Below are positions 6,757 through 12,453 of a stretch of DNA of 20,420 bases, in pieces. A model generated the notes under the pieces. It made no database searches and had not been told where the DNA came from. It saw only the letters and a program-made list of their open reading frames with translations. This DNA is from a virus, in the IMG/VR virus record IMGVR_UViG_3300036761_000128, positions 1 to 20,420 of that record; one strand, written 5' to 3'. Numbering within the stretch: the stretch's first letter is position 1; each line of letters begins with the position of its first letter. The position numbers were made by a program, and so were the translations under genes.

Positions 6757-7491
6757 ATGGCAGACAACGTCCTACTCAACGCGGGCGCAGGCGGCGCCAC
6801 CCTCGCGTCTGACGACATCGGCGGCGTGCAGTACCAGCGGGTCAAGCTGGAGATAGGCGCAGACGGCGCCGCTGCCGATGTACATACCGGGAACCCGCTG
6901 CCAGTCAGTGACGCTGGCGGCTCGCTCACGGTAGACGGGACCGTCGCTGTGAGCGGGTCTGTGGCGGTGACCGGGCCGGTGACGGACGCCCAGCTACGCG
7001 CAACCGCGGTGCCAGTGAGCGGGACGGTCACGACGACCCCGCCCGCGAACGCCTCAACCAACGTCGCGCTCGCGTGGCTGCTCAACCTCGGGTTCGCGGC
7101 GACCAGCGACGTCGTGGCGGCCCCGGTGCTGACGAGCCTCACTCCGGCGACCATACAGGCACGGTCGGCCGCGCTCTTCGTCGTCCTGACCGGGACCGGG
7201 TTCACGGACGTCTCGGGCGTCCTGATCAACGGGAGCGCGCATGTGGTGCTGTACTCGAGTGCGACCGTGATAACGACGCGCATCCCGGCGTCCGAACTCC
7301 TCACGGCGGGGACGCTCGCGGTGGTCGTCGTGGACCCCGTGACGGGCACCAGCAACACGCGCTCGTTCACGATCACGGCGCTGACGCTGACGGAAGAGGA
7401 GGAGCGGCTGCTGCAGGACAGCAACCCGCTGCCGTGCCCAGATCCGCATCAGCCCTCTATGTACCGGGGAGCAAATAATGAACGCGTCTGA
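6757..7491 (+). CDS. Structural candidate with IPT/TIG-like Ig domain
   Basis: ATG 6757 follows directly on the previous stop, with AGGGGG (6744-6749) upstream. The first 50 residues (NVLLNAGAGGATLASDDIGG, then YQRVKLEIG and NPLPV) form a start common in podoviral structural proteins. A Val/Thr/Gly-rich repeat region follows (about 55-95: TVAVSGSVAVTGPV). Residues about 123-207 look like an IPT/TIG immunoglobulin fold, starting PVLTSLTPATIQARSAALFV, with a GTGFTDVSGVLING core and ending SNTRSFTITA. Such domains on phage capsids are thought to aid surface attachment. The last 35 residues are polar. The gene sits in the head module and overlaps the next small gene by 14 bp. A decoration role is the best guess. 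Confidence 0.7.
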   Translation: MADNVLLNAGAGGATLASDDIGGVQYQRVKLEIGADGAAADVHTGNPLPVSDAGGSLTVDGTVAVSGSVAVTGPVTDAQLRATAVPVSGTVTTTPPANASTNVALAWLLNLGFAATSDVVAAPVLTSLTPATIQARSAALFVVLTGTGFTDVSGVLINGSAHVVLYSSATVITTRIPASELLTAGTLAVVVVDPVTGTSNTRSFTITALTLTEEEERLLQDSNPLPCPDPHQPSMYRGANNERV

Positions 7492-7657
7492 GGAGTATCA
7501 GCGGAAGCTGCACGAGCACCGCGAAGCTGGGCGGAAGGGAAGTCAGGACGACCGCGAGAAGACCGGGAAGCATCTCCGCGAAGCCGCACTCGAGCGCGCC
7601 AACCGGCGCGAGTGGGCGCACAAGCGCCGTGGAGACGAGAGCCGCTGGACCGAGTAG
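7478..7657 (+). CDS. Small highly charged protein (59 aa)
   Basis: ATG 7478, with GGGGA at 7467-7471, opens a 59-residue ORF overlapping the end of the previous gene by 14 bp. The product is very rich in Arg, Lys, Glu and His (for example EEYQRKLHEHREAGRKGSQD near the start, and WAHKRRGDESRWTE at the end). It is predicted by eye as one or two long amphipathic helices and has no Cys or membrane segment. Codon third positions are mostly G/C as in its neighbours. No family is recognised. It is the last gene before the gap leading to the major capsid gene. Confidence 0.65.
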   Translation: MNASEEYQRKLHEHREAGRKGSQDDREKTGKHLREAALERANRREWAHKRRGDESRWTE

Positions 7658-7676
7658 TACATCGCAGGAGCCAAAC

Positions 7677-7752
7677 GTCGCACGTGCTGCGACTTCCTGC
7701 ATCTCAGATGCACCATTGTTCACGTCCCGTGTACAACGATAAGACGTGAACA
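7677..7752. promoter_or_regulatory. Cluster of three evenly spaced dyad symmetries before the capsid gene
   Basis: Three inverted repeats lie in a row, each separated by exactly 4 nt. The first is GTCGCA-5 nt-TGCGAC (7677-7693), containing the palindrome GCACGTGC. The second is TGCATCT-1 nt-AGATGCA (7698-7712). The third is a perfect 10-bp pair, TGTTCACGTC (7717-7726) and GACGTGAACA (7743-7752), with a 16-nt loop. They lie in the 195-nt gap 7658-7852 before the major capsid gene. As RNA they could form three hairpins (terminator, processing site or stabiliser); as DNA they could be operators. No U-tract follows any of them, so a classical terminator is unlikely. The function is inferred only from location. 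Confidence 0.5.
7716..7743 (+). promoter_or_regulatory. Candidate promoter before the major capsid gene
   Basis: TTGTTC (7716-7721) resembles a -35 box, and GATAAG (7738-7743) resembles a -10 box with 16-bp spacing. Both elements lie largely within the 10-bp inverted repeat 7717-7752, so a regulator binding the repeat would cover them. A capsid-proximal promoter would explain the gap in an otherwise compact operon. Both boxes are imperfect, so this is tentative. Confidence 0.3.
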
Positions 7753-7817
7753 CGCACAGCCGCGCATGGCGAGGATGGCCCCGTAAGGACAAGCCTCCGA
7801 ACTTCTGGCACCGTTAG
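7746..7817 (+). CDS. Possible 23-aa Trp-rich peptide ORF
   Basis: A GTG at 7746 opens a 24-codon frame ending at TAG 7815-7817, in the gap before the major capsid gene. The peptide reads NTHSRAWRGWPRKD then KPPNFWHR: basic, with three Trp, which is rare in chance translations. There is no convincing ribosome binding site, and the start lies inside the inverted repeat ending at 7752. It may be a leader peptide, a remnant of a longer gene, or nothing. The rest of 7658-7852 contains the dyads and the capsid gene's ribosome binding site. Confidence 0.2.
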   Translation: MNTHSRAWRGWPRKDKPPNFWHR

Positions 7818-7852
7818 CGAGGAAGTTCACCACGCAGTAGGAGGGTTACACC

Positions 7853-8782
7853 ATGTCCTTTCAGGTAGACACAGCATTCGTCAAGCAGTTCAACTCGACC
7901 GTCAACGTCAAGCTGCAGCAGGGCGGCAGCCGCCTCCGCCAGTACGTGACCGAGGAGTCGATGAACGGTGAGGAGCAGTTCTTCGAGCAGGTCGGCCCCG
8001 TGGCCGCGCAGGAAGTGACGACTCGCCACGGCGACTCGCCGCTGATCAGCACCCCCCACGACCGTCGGCGCGTCACGCTGCGGTTCTTCGACTGGGGCGA
8101 TCTGATCGACAACTTCGACAAGGTGCGGATGCTGATCGACCCCACCTCGCCGTACACCACGAACGCCGTCAACGCTCTCGGGCGCGCGATGGACGACGTG
8201 CTGCTCGGCGCCGGTCTGACGGGTGAGTCGCCCATCGTGGCGGATACTACGTCCGGTTCGCTCGGTGTGCTGTTTGGCACCGCGTTCAGCGGCAAAGCGG
8301 CCGCGACGTCCAACGCGTTCCCTTCGGCCCAGAAGGTACTGGTGAACTTCGGTGGCACCAACGTCGGTCTGACGGTGCCGAAGATGATTGACGCGCGGCG
8401 CATCCTGAAGAAGGCCGACGTGGATATGAACGTCGAGAGCATCGCGATGTACGTGAACAGCAAGGGTGAGGCGGACCTGCTCAACACCACGCAGGTTACC
8501 TCGCAGGACTTCGCGGGCGTGAAGGCGCTCGTGGGCGGAGACGTGAACGCGTTCCTCGGGTTCAACATCGTGCGCGGTGAGCGCATCCCCGGTGACGGTA
8601 CGAGCAACCTGTACCCGATCTGGGCCAAGAGCGGCGTCAAGTTGGGCGTCGCGAAGGACATCCAGACCGAAGTGGCGCGCAGGGCCGACAAGCGGTTCTC
8701 GTGGTACGTGTACGTCTGCATGGGCCTCGGTGGCGTGCGCATGGAAGAGGGCAAGGTCGTACAGATCGCTGGCCTCCTGTAG
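7853..8782 (+). CDS. Major capsid protein
   Basis: ATG 7853 has the best ribosome binding site in the window, AGGAGGG (7839-7845, spacing 7), as expected for the most abundant virion protein. The 309-residue product fits podoviral HK97-fold coat proteins of the 'Phage capsid protein' type (as in BPP-1-like phages). Near the N terminus it has FVKQFNSTVNVKLQQGGSRL and EQFFEQVG. HGDSPLISTPHDRRRVTLRF (59-78) follows, then DWGDLIDNFDKVRMLIDP (80-97). A helical spine region runs about 170-200, and the C terminus holds DKRFSWYVYVCMGLGGVRME, a long beta-rich P-domain end. There is no sign of a cleavable delta domain, which fits a separate scaffold gene upstream. About 415 copies would be expected if the head is T=7, but the triangulation number cannot be read here. 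It is followed by hairpins and a 134-nt gap. Confidence 0.9.
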   Translation: MSFQVDTAFVKQFNSTVNVKLQQGGSRLRQYVTEESMNGEEQFFEQVGPVAAQEVTTRHGDSPLISTPHDRRRVTLRFFDWGDLIDNFDKVRMLIDPTSPYTTNAVNALGRAMDDVLLGAGLTGESPIVADTTSGSLGVLFGTAFSGKAAATSNAFPSAQKVLVNFGGTNVGLTVPKMIDARRILKKADVDMNVESIAMYVNSKGEADLLNTTQVTSQDFAGVKALVGGDVNAFLGFNIVRGERIPGDGTSNLYPIWAKSGVKLGVAKDIQTEVARRADKRFSWYVYVCMGLGGVRMEEGKVVQIAGLL

Positions 8783-8818
8783 GCCCTCTGTAGCATAGGG
8801 CGGGACCGCCAACCGCCC
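8771..8818 (+). terminator. Overlapping hairpins at the end of the capsid gene
   Basis: Three stems overlap in sequence: GGCCT-5 nt-AGGCC (8771-8785, spanning the stop codon), GCCCT-9 nt-AGGGC (8783-8801) and GGGCGG-9 nt-CCGCCC (8798-8818). The last is GC-rich and is followed by a moderately T-rich stretch (cagttcttctcgtt, 8821-8834), so it could be a weak intrinsic terminator or a 3' stabiliser of capsid mRNA. Neighbouring stems share bases and exclude one another. The remainder of the gap to 8916 holds a T-arm-like motif and the next ribosome binding site, but no gene. Confidence 0.4.
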
Positions 8819-8916
8819 AGCAGTTCTTCTCGTTACCGTCCATAACCCCTTGCTGCCGTTCCGGCGACTGACGAGTTCGATCCTCGTAGCCGCGCCTGCA
8901 CGGTGAGGATAAAAAC

Positions 8917-9411
8917 ATGGCCACATTCAACAGCACCCAGATGGCGAAGCTGAACTCGACCCCGGTACAGCACGTCCGCTCGGACGAGCACGGTCGCGTG
9001 CGTCGGGCGTTCTTCGCGTGGGAGGATGCCACGCTGACCCCGGTCGCTGGTGACACCATCAACCTCTGCAAGCTGCCGCCCGGCGCTCGCGTCATGAACG
9101 GCAAGCTCTTCTGGGAGACCAACACCGCCACGGCGACCCTCGCCATTGGCATCGCTGGTTCCACGGGCAAGTACAGCGCCGTGCCCGCTCTTCTGACCGC
9201 CGCGCCTGTCATTCAGGTGAGCACGGGCGGAGCGACGGGTGGTTGCGGTGGCTTCGACCTCTGCGGCGCGGGCACGGGCGGCACCAACGCCGCGCCTGTG
9301 GTCGGTGAGGTGCTGTCCGGTCCCGTGACCGTCATTGGCACCACCGCGGTCGCCACCCTCGCCGCGAACAAGCGCATCTGCGGCTGGATCGACTACCTCG
9401 GCGTCGAGTAG
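8917..9411 (+). CDS. Capsid-adjacent structural candidate (164 aa)
   Basis: ATG 8917 follows GAGGA (8905-8909, spacing 7). The product begins ATFNSTQMAKLNSTPVQHVR and continues with a beta-rich domain containing DTINLCKLPPGARVMNGKLF (residues 47-66) and ATLAIGIAGSTGKY. This arrangement is common in uncharacterised proteins encoded right after the coat gene in podoviruses. A Gly-rich segment with two of its four cysteines (GGCGGFDLCGAGTGG) lies near residues 108-122, with further Cys in NLCKLPP and RICGW. Position directly behind the coat gene suggests a capsid decoration or stapling protein comparable in role to epsilon15 gp10, but I see no sequence proof of that. Confidence 0.7.
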   Translation: MATFNSTQMAKLNSTPVQHVRSDEHGRVRRAFFAWEDATLTPVAGDTINLCKLPPGARVMNGKLFWETNTATATLAIGIAGSTGKYSAVPALLTAAPVIQVSTGGATGGCGGFDLCGAGTGGTNAAPVVGEVLSGPVTVIGTTAVATLAANKRICGWIDYLGVE

Positions 9412-9500
9412 TTCCCTCTCGCGACTGACACGCCCTCGGCAGCGCACCACCAAACAGTGGAGAGCGGGCCGGGGGTAACCAACCCTATAGGAGACTTCAC

Positions 9501-9974
9501 ATGGCAGATCCTCGGTCACCGCGCGCAACCGCGCAAGCGGTACTCGGCATAGTTGGCGGTTATCCGACGCCTCTTGCGATTCCGGCGACCGGACCTACGG
9601 TAGTCGATGGCGCCGTAGGAGTCGTCACCGTTGGCACCCATCGCTGGGCCGTCACCTTCACGAAGGCGGGCTCGGAGTCGGCTCTTGGTCCGTTCACCAG
9701 CTTTACGAGCGCCGGAACGGTGCATTGCAGTCTGACGGCGGTACCGCTCGGTCCCACCGGGACCACGGGCCGCAACGTCTACAAGACGATTGCGGGTGGC
9801 ACCACCGACTACCGACTCATAGGCGCTATCGCGGACAACACGACCACGACCTTCGACGACAACCTCGCCGACGCTACGCTCAACGCGAACGCTCCGGCGC
9901 CCGTCAGCGGGCAGCCCGAGGCCGACACGTATCAGGAGCATGGTCGCCGCGCTCTGACGGATGGTGGTCTGTGA
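9501..9974 (+). CDS. Beta-rich structural candidate, Fn3-like (157 aa)
   Basis: ATG 9501 follows AGGAG (9489-9493, spacing 7). After a basic start, residues about 40-135 look like an Ig/fibronectin III-like domain. Key parts are THRWAVTFTKAGSESALGPF, then VHCSLTAVPLGPTGTTGRNV, then DYRLIGAIADNTTTTFDDNL. The 'GES-x-x-GP ... PLGP-x-GTTGRN-x-Y-x-T ... IADNTTTTFxD' pattern occurs in many phage virion proteins and is often annotated as an Fn3-like or tail-associated protein. The protein ends with a polar tail. The 89-nt gap before it (9412-9500) holds only the ribosome binding site and no hairpin I trust. A role in the head-tail surface or fibres is likely. Confidence 0.7.
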   Translation: MADPRSPRATAQAVLGIVGGYPTPLAIPATGPTVVDGAVGVVTVGTHRWAVTFTKAGSESALGPFTSFTSAGTVHCSLTAVPLGPTGTTGRNVYKTIAGGTTDYRLIGAIADNTTTTFDDNLADATLNANAPAPVSGQPEADTYQEHGRRALTDGGL

Positions 9975-10183
9975 TCTTCGACACCGCCTCCGCGCATCAG
10001 TACGATAGCTGGACCGACAACGATCTGGTGCGGGCCATCAAACTTGACCCGGACTGCAAGGACGAGTACCTCACCGAACTGGCGGAACGCAGGGCAGAAC
10101 GTGCGCGCATGAAAGACGCGACGGACGCGCTGGATGCCGACATCGCCGCCAAGATCAAGGAGCTAACCAATGGCAACACGTAG
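9971..10183 (+). CDS. Small helical hypothetical protein (70 aa)
   Basis: GTG 9971 overlaps the previous stop as GTGA, a classic coupled arrangement; GGTGGT lies just upstream. The open frame extends further 5' but there reads as an Arg/Gln-rich shadow, so the gene proper starts here. The product (IFDTASAHQYDSWTDNDLVR, then a long charged helix with LTELAERRAERARMKDATDA) looks like an alpha-helical hairpin or coiled coil of about 45 residues. It overlaps the next gene by 14 bp, and its codons include that gene's AAGGAG ribosome binding site. No family is recognised; chaperone-like or linker proteins of this type occur between virion genes. Confidence 0.6.
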   Translation: MIFDTASAHQYDSWTDNDLVRAIKLDPDCKDEYLTELAERRAERARMKDATDALDADIAAKIKELTNGNT

Positions 10184-10565
10184 CCATACGACCGACCGCG
10201 TGCCGGGCTACTCCCCCACGTCGCTGCACGTTATCCGGTGGACGGGCCTGCTCACGACGGACGTGGGCGACTGGGTTACGGTGCCAGAGTATACCGACGT
10301 GACCTACCAGATGATCCTCGACTCTGGGACGACACTCGCGGCGCTCTCCATCGAGGGCAGCAACGAGGTGGCGACTCCGGCCGCGAAGAACACCAGCATC
10401 ATCAACGACAGCCGCGGCTACGGGAACCCGATCACATGGGTGTTCGCGGACGGCAACAAGTTCAAGACCGCCCTCGATTCACCTCTCCAGATCCGACCCA
10501 ACTTCAGCGGAGCGGGCGATTCCAGCGTCACCGTGATCGCCTCGTTCAAGAAAGCGATCTTCTAG
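10170..10565 (+). CDS. Structural candidate of unknown role (131 aa)
   Basis: ATG 10170 has a strong ribosome binding site, AAGGAG at 10157-10162 with 7-nt spacing. The product is beta-rich with no charges clustered: LHVIRWTGLLTTDVGDWVTV near residue 19-38, LDSGTTLAALSIEGSNEV, and a conserved-looking ASFKKAIF end. Similar small proteins occur in environmental podovirus virion operons, but I cannot assign a named family. It ends two bases before the next ATG. A tail or fibre accessory role is inferred from position only. Confidence 0.65.
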   Translation: MATRSHTTDRVPGYSPTSLHVIRWTGLLTTDVGDWVTVPEYTDVTYQMILDSGTTLAALSIEGSNEVATPAAKNTSIINDSRGYGNPITWVFADGNKFKTALDSPLQIRPNFSGAGDSSVTVIASFKKAIF

Positions 10566-10567
10566 CC

Positions 10568-11014
10568 ATGAGCGACATCACCGAACAGATCAAGCGGATG
10601 ATCCGTGAACGCGAGGGGCTGGAGAAAGTTCTCGCGTCTGCTGAGGCACTGGAGTCTGAAGAGGCGCGCCTCAGCGCGCTCAGGGCGCAGGCGGCCGAGG
10701 TGACCAAGACGCGCGACGCGCTGCTGACCCAGATCGAGAGCCTGAAGAAGAAGACGGCCGACGCCGCCACGGAGTACGACGAGACGGTGCAGTCCGCGGC
10801 CTACAAACTGCAATCCACCACAAAGGCGCACGTCGCCCACCTCGCCACGCTAGAGGCTGAGTACGAGCAGGAGCGCGCGGCATACGCTGCCGCACGAGTC
10901 GCACTCGAGGAGGATTACAACGAGCGGAAAGCGCGGATCACCTTCGAACTGGAGGCGCTCGAGTCTCGTACGAACGCCGCGAACGCCGCGCTCGACGCCC
11001 TCAAGCGGTCGTAG
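10568..11014 (+). CDS. Coiled-coil protein (148 aa)
   Basis: The frame is open from far upstream, but ATG 10568, two bases after the preceding stop, marks the likely start; the upstream part overlaps the previous gene and is Arg/Gly-rich shadow. From residue 2 to the end the protein is nearly all helix with heptad-like hydrophobics (ITEQIKRMIREREGLEKVLA, LLTQIESLKKKTADAATEYD, LEAEYEQERAAYAAARVALE). No Pro or Gly breaks appear. It probably forms a dimeric or trimeric coiled-coil rod. Lack of a clear ribosome binding site suggests coupling to the upstream gene. Candidates are a fibre shaft, a fibre chaperone or an assembly ruler; none can be chosen from sequence alone. Confidence 0.7.
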   Translation: MSDITEQIKRMIREREGLEKVLASAEALESEEARLSALRAQAAEVTKTRDALLTQIESLKKKTADAATEYDETVQSAAYKLQSTTKAHVAHLATLEAEYEQERAAYAAARVALEEDYNERKARITFELEALESRTNAANAALDALKRS

Positions 11015-11016
11015 TC

Positions 11017-11556
11017 GTGCGGACGCGCTACTGGCTGCGGAACTGGCGGGCACACCTCCGGGCGCTGCTACTTGGCACTGGGGGGATGGTGGGGTCTGTC
11101 ACGATGGCGGGTCGCCTCGACGCCGTGCTGCTCAAGGCAGACGGACGGCGGATTGACCTCGGGCTCCTCGGGCGGCGTGTCGTCACGACCGCAGGCGTCA
11201 ACTTCCTGCGGGACGACTTCAACGCCGGATCGACCGAGATCACCAGCATGAACTTCCACGACTCCGGCACGGGCGCGGTCGCGGAGGCTGTCGGCGACAC
11301 GGACCTTGGCACTCCGGCTGGTCCGATCACGCGCGCCACAGGCGTGCAGTCGGCGCCTGCGACGAAGCAGTACCGCAGCGTCGGGGTCATCACCTACGCA
11401 GGCGCCCTGACCATCACGGAGCATGGGCTCTTCAACCAAGCGGCCCGTGGCGGCGGCACAACGCTCTGGGATCGCACGGTCTTCGCCGGGATCGCGGTAG
11501 TAGGGAGCGACGCCATCCAGTTCACGTACACCCTGACCATCAACGACGGCGGCTAA
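11017..11556 (+). CDS. Conserved phage structural protein (up to 179 aa)
   Basis: GTG 11017 gives 179 residues with a basic start (RTRYWLRNWRAHLRALLLG). ATG 11104 is an attractive alternative, since GGTGGGG lies at 11088-11094 and the protein then begins AGRLDAVLLKADG. The body carries a pattern frequent in phage virion operons: VVTTAGVNFLRDDFNAGSTE, then MNFHDSGTGAVAEAVGDTDL, RSVGVITYAGALTITEHGLF, and TTLWDRTVFAGIAV before QFTYTLTIND. The 'HDSGTG ... ITEHGLF ... LWDRTVF' signature suggests a beta-structured tail or fibre-base protein. I know the pattern from uncharacterised phage proteins but not a proven function. It ends one base before the next gene. Confidence 0.7.
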   Translation: MRTRYWLRNWRAHLRALLLGTGGMVGSVTMAGRLDAVLLKADGRRIDLGLLGRRVVTTAGVNFLRDDFNAGSTEITSMNFHDSGTGAVAEAVGDTDLGTPAGPITRATGVQSAPATKQYRSVGVITYAGALTITEHGLFNQAARGGGTTLWDRTVFAGIAVVGSDAIQFTYTLTINDGG

Positions 11557-11557
11557 C

Positions 11558-11827
11558 GTGGCAACAGCGCCCGGCTATATCCAAGTCGCAGCGGACGGCG
11601 TCGGCAAGAAGATGCGTACGGAGGTTGACTCCGTTCGGCAACCGGACGGGACGCTCGCGGACGTACACCGGGAGATTGTGTCTGGGCCGCCTGAGTGGTT
11701 CGAAACCGCCCAAGATGAATACATGCGGCAGTTGCAGGAAAATATTCTGATCGAACTTCGGACACACACGCAACTACTCGCTACCATGATGGGTCCAACC
11801 TCAGCCACGGGGAGTAATGTACTATGA
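11558..11827 (+). CDS. Small hypothetical protein (89 aa)
   Basis: GTG 11558 lies one base after the upstream stop; no strong ribosome binding site is seen, so coupling is likely. The product reads ATAPGYIQVAADGVGKKMRT, followed by a His/Ile/Val segment (ADVHREIVSGPPEWFETAQD) and an amphipathic helix (LQENILIELRTHTQLLATMM). The start 'PGYIQVAADGxGKK' followed by 'R-x-x-x-G' looks like a short beta element used in phage fibre-adjacent genes. No family can be named. Its last bases overlap the next gene as ATGA (11824-11827) and include its GGGGAG ribosome binding site (11809-11814). Confidence 0.65.
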   Translation: MATAPGYIQVAADGVGKKMRTEVDSVRQPDGTLADVHREIVSGPPEWFETAQDEYMRQLQENILIELRTHTQLLATMMGPTSATGSNVL

Positions 11828-12453
11828 TCGTCGAAACCAAAGTCGGCATCATTACCGCAGGTGACGGCACCGTCTCGATACAACGCGCTTCGCGTGACGG
11901 CAGCACCATCGTCGGCGACGGGATGGGTCGGTATCAGGAGATGGCCCAGCGCGGGCTGATGTTCACGGGTGGCAATCAAGGCCCCGGTGGCACCACGACC
12001 ACGGTGGGTCTCGCGACCACCTACACGGGGCTGTGTCTGTCCAACCCCGCAGGTAACACGAAGAACTTCGCGCTGCTTCAGGCGTCGCTGGGGATTGTGG
12101 GTGCGCCTGCGGCGCTCTCGACATTCGGGCTGTTGGCCGGATACGCGGCGGGTGGCGTGACGGCGCACACGACACCACTGGTTCCGCAGTGCACGCTGCT
12201 GAGTGCATCGGCAGTGGGCACGGCGAAGATCGACTCGGCGGCGACGCTCGTCGGGTCACCGTTCCTGTACATGGCGTTCGGGGTCACGCCGATCACGGGT
12301 GCGACCGCGCAGGTCGTCAACCCCCCGGTCATCGGCAACCTGTACGACATCGGCGGCTCCCTGATCATCCCTCCGGGTGGGTACGTCGGCATCTACACGT
12401 CAACGGTCGTGACGGTCATCGCCAGCTTCGTGTGGACTGAAGTCGCGGTCTAG
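11824..12453 (+). CDS. Beta-rich virion protein candidate (209 aa)
   Basis: ATG 11824 follows GGGGAG (11809-11814, spacing 9). The protein is rich in Gly, Thr, Val and Ala and low in charge, as expected for a beta sandwich or beta prism. Recognisable pieces are YQEMAQRGLMFTGGNQGPGG (residues 39-58), the segment TGLCLSNPAGNTKNFALLQA, HTTPLVPQC, and near the end SLIIPPGGYVGIYTSTVVTV then FVWTEVAV. The combination of 'GLxLxNPxG', 'AxxDSAAT' and 'PPGGYV' resembles uncharacterised virion proteins from metagenomic podoviruses. It may be a homotrimeric fibre or capsid surface protein; the evidence is only compositional and contextual. It abuts the repeat protein through a one-base overlap (TAGTG). 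Confidence 0.65.
   Translation: MIVETKVGIITAGDGTVSIQRASRDGSTIVGDGMGRYQEMAQRGLMFTGGNQGPGGTTTTVGLATTYTGLCLSNPAGNTKNFALLQASLGIVGAPAALSTFGLLAGYAAGGVTAHTTPLVPQCTLLSASAVGTAKIDSAATLVGSPFLYMAFGVTPITGATAQVVNPPVIGNLYDIGGSLIIPPGGYVGIYTSTVVTVIASFVWTEVAV

Noticed and set aside
8864-9429. Shared 9-mer GCGACTGAC in the two gaps at 8864-8872 and 9421-9429
   Set aside because: Flanking similarity is weak, and a match of this length between two gaps is not convincing on its own.
484-9490. CTATAG at 484-489 and 9485-9490 as phage-RNA-polymerase (T7-like) promoters
   Set aside because: Only the hexamer is shared; flanks differ, no RNA polymerase gene is visible, and the second copy is merely part of a ribosome binding site region.
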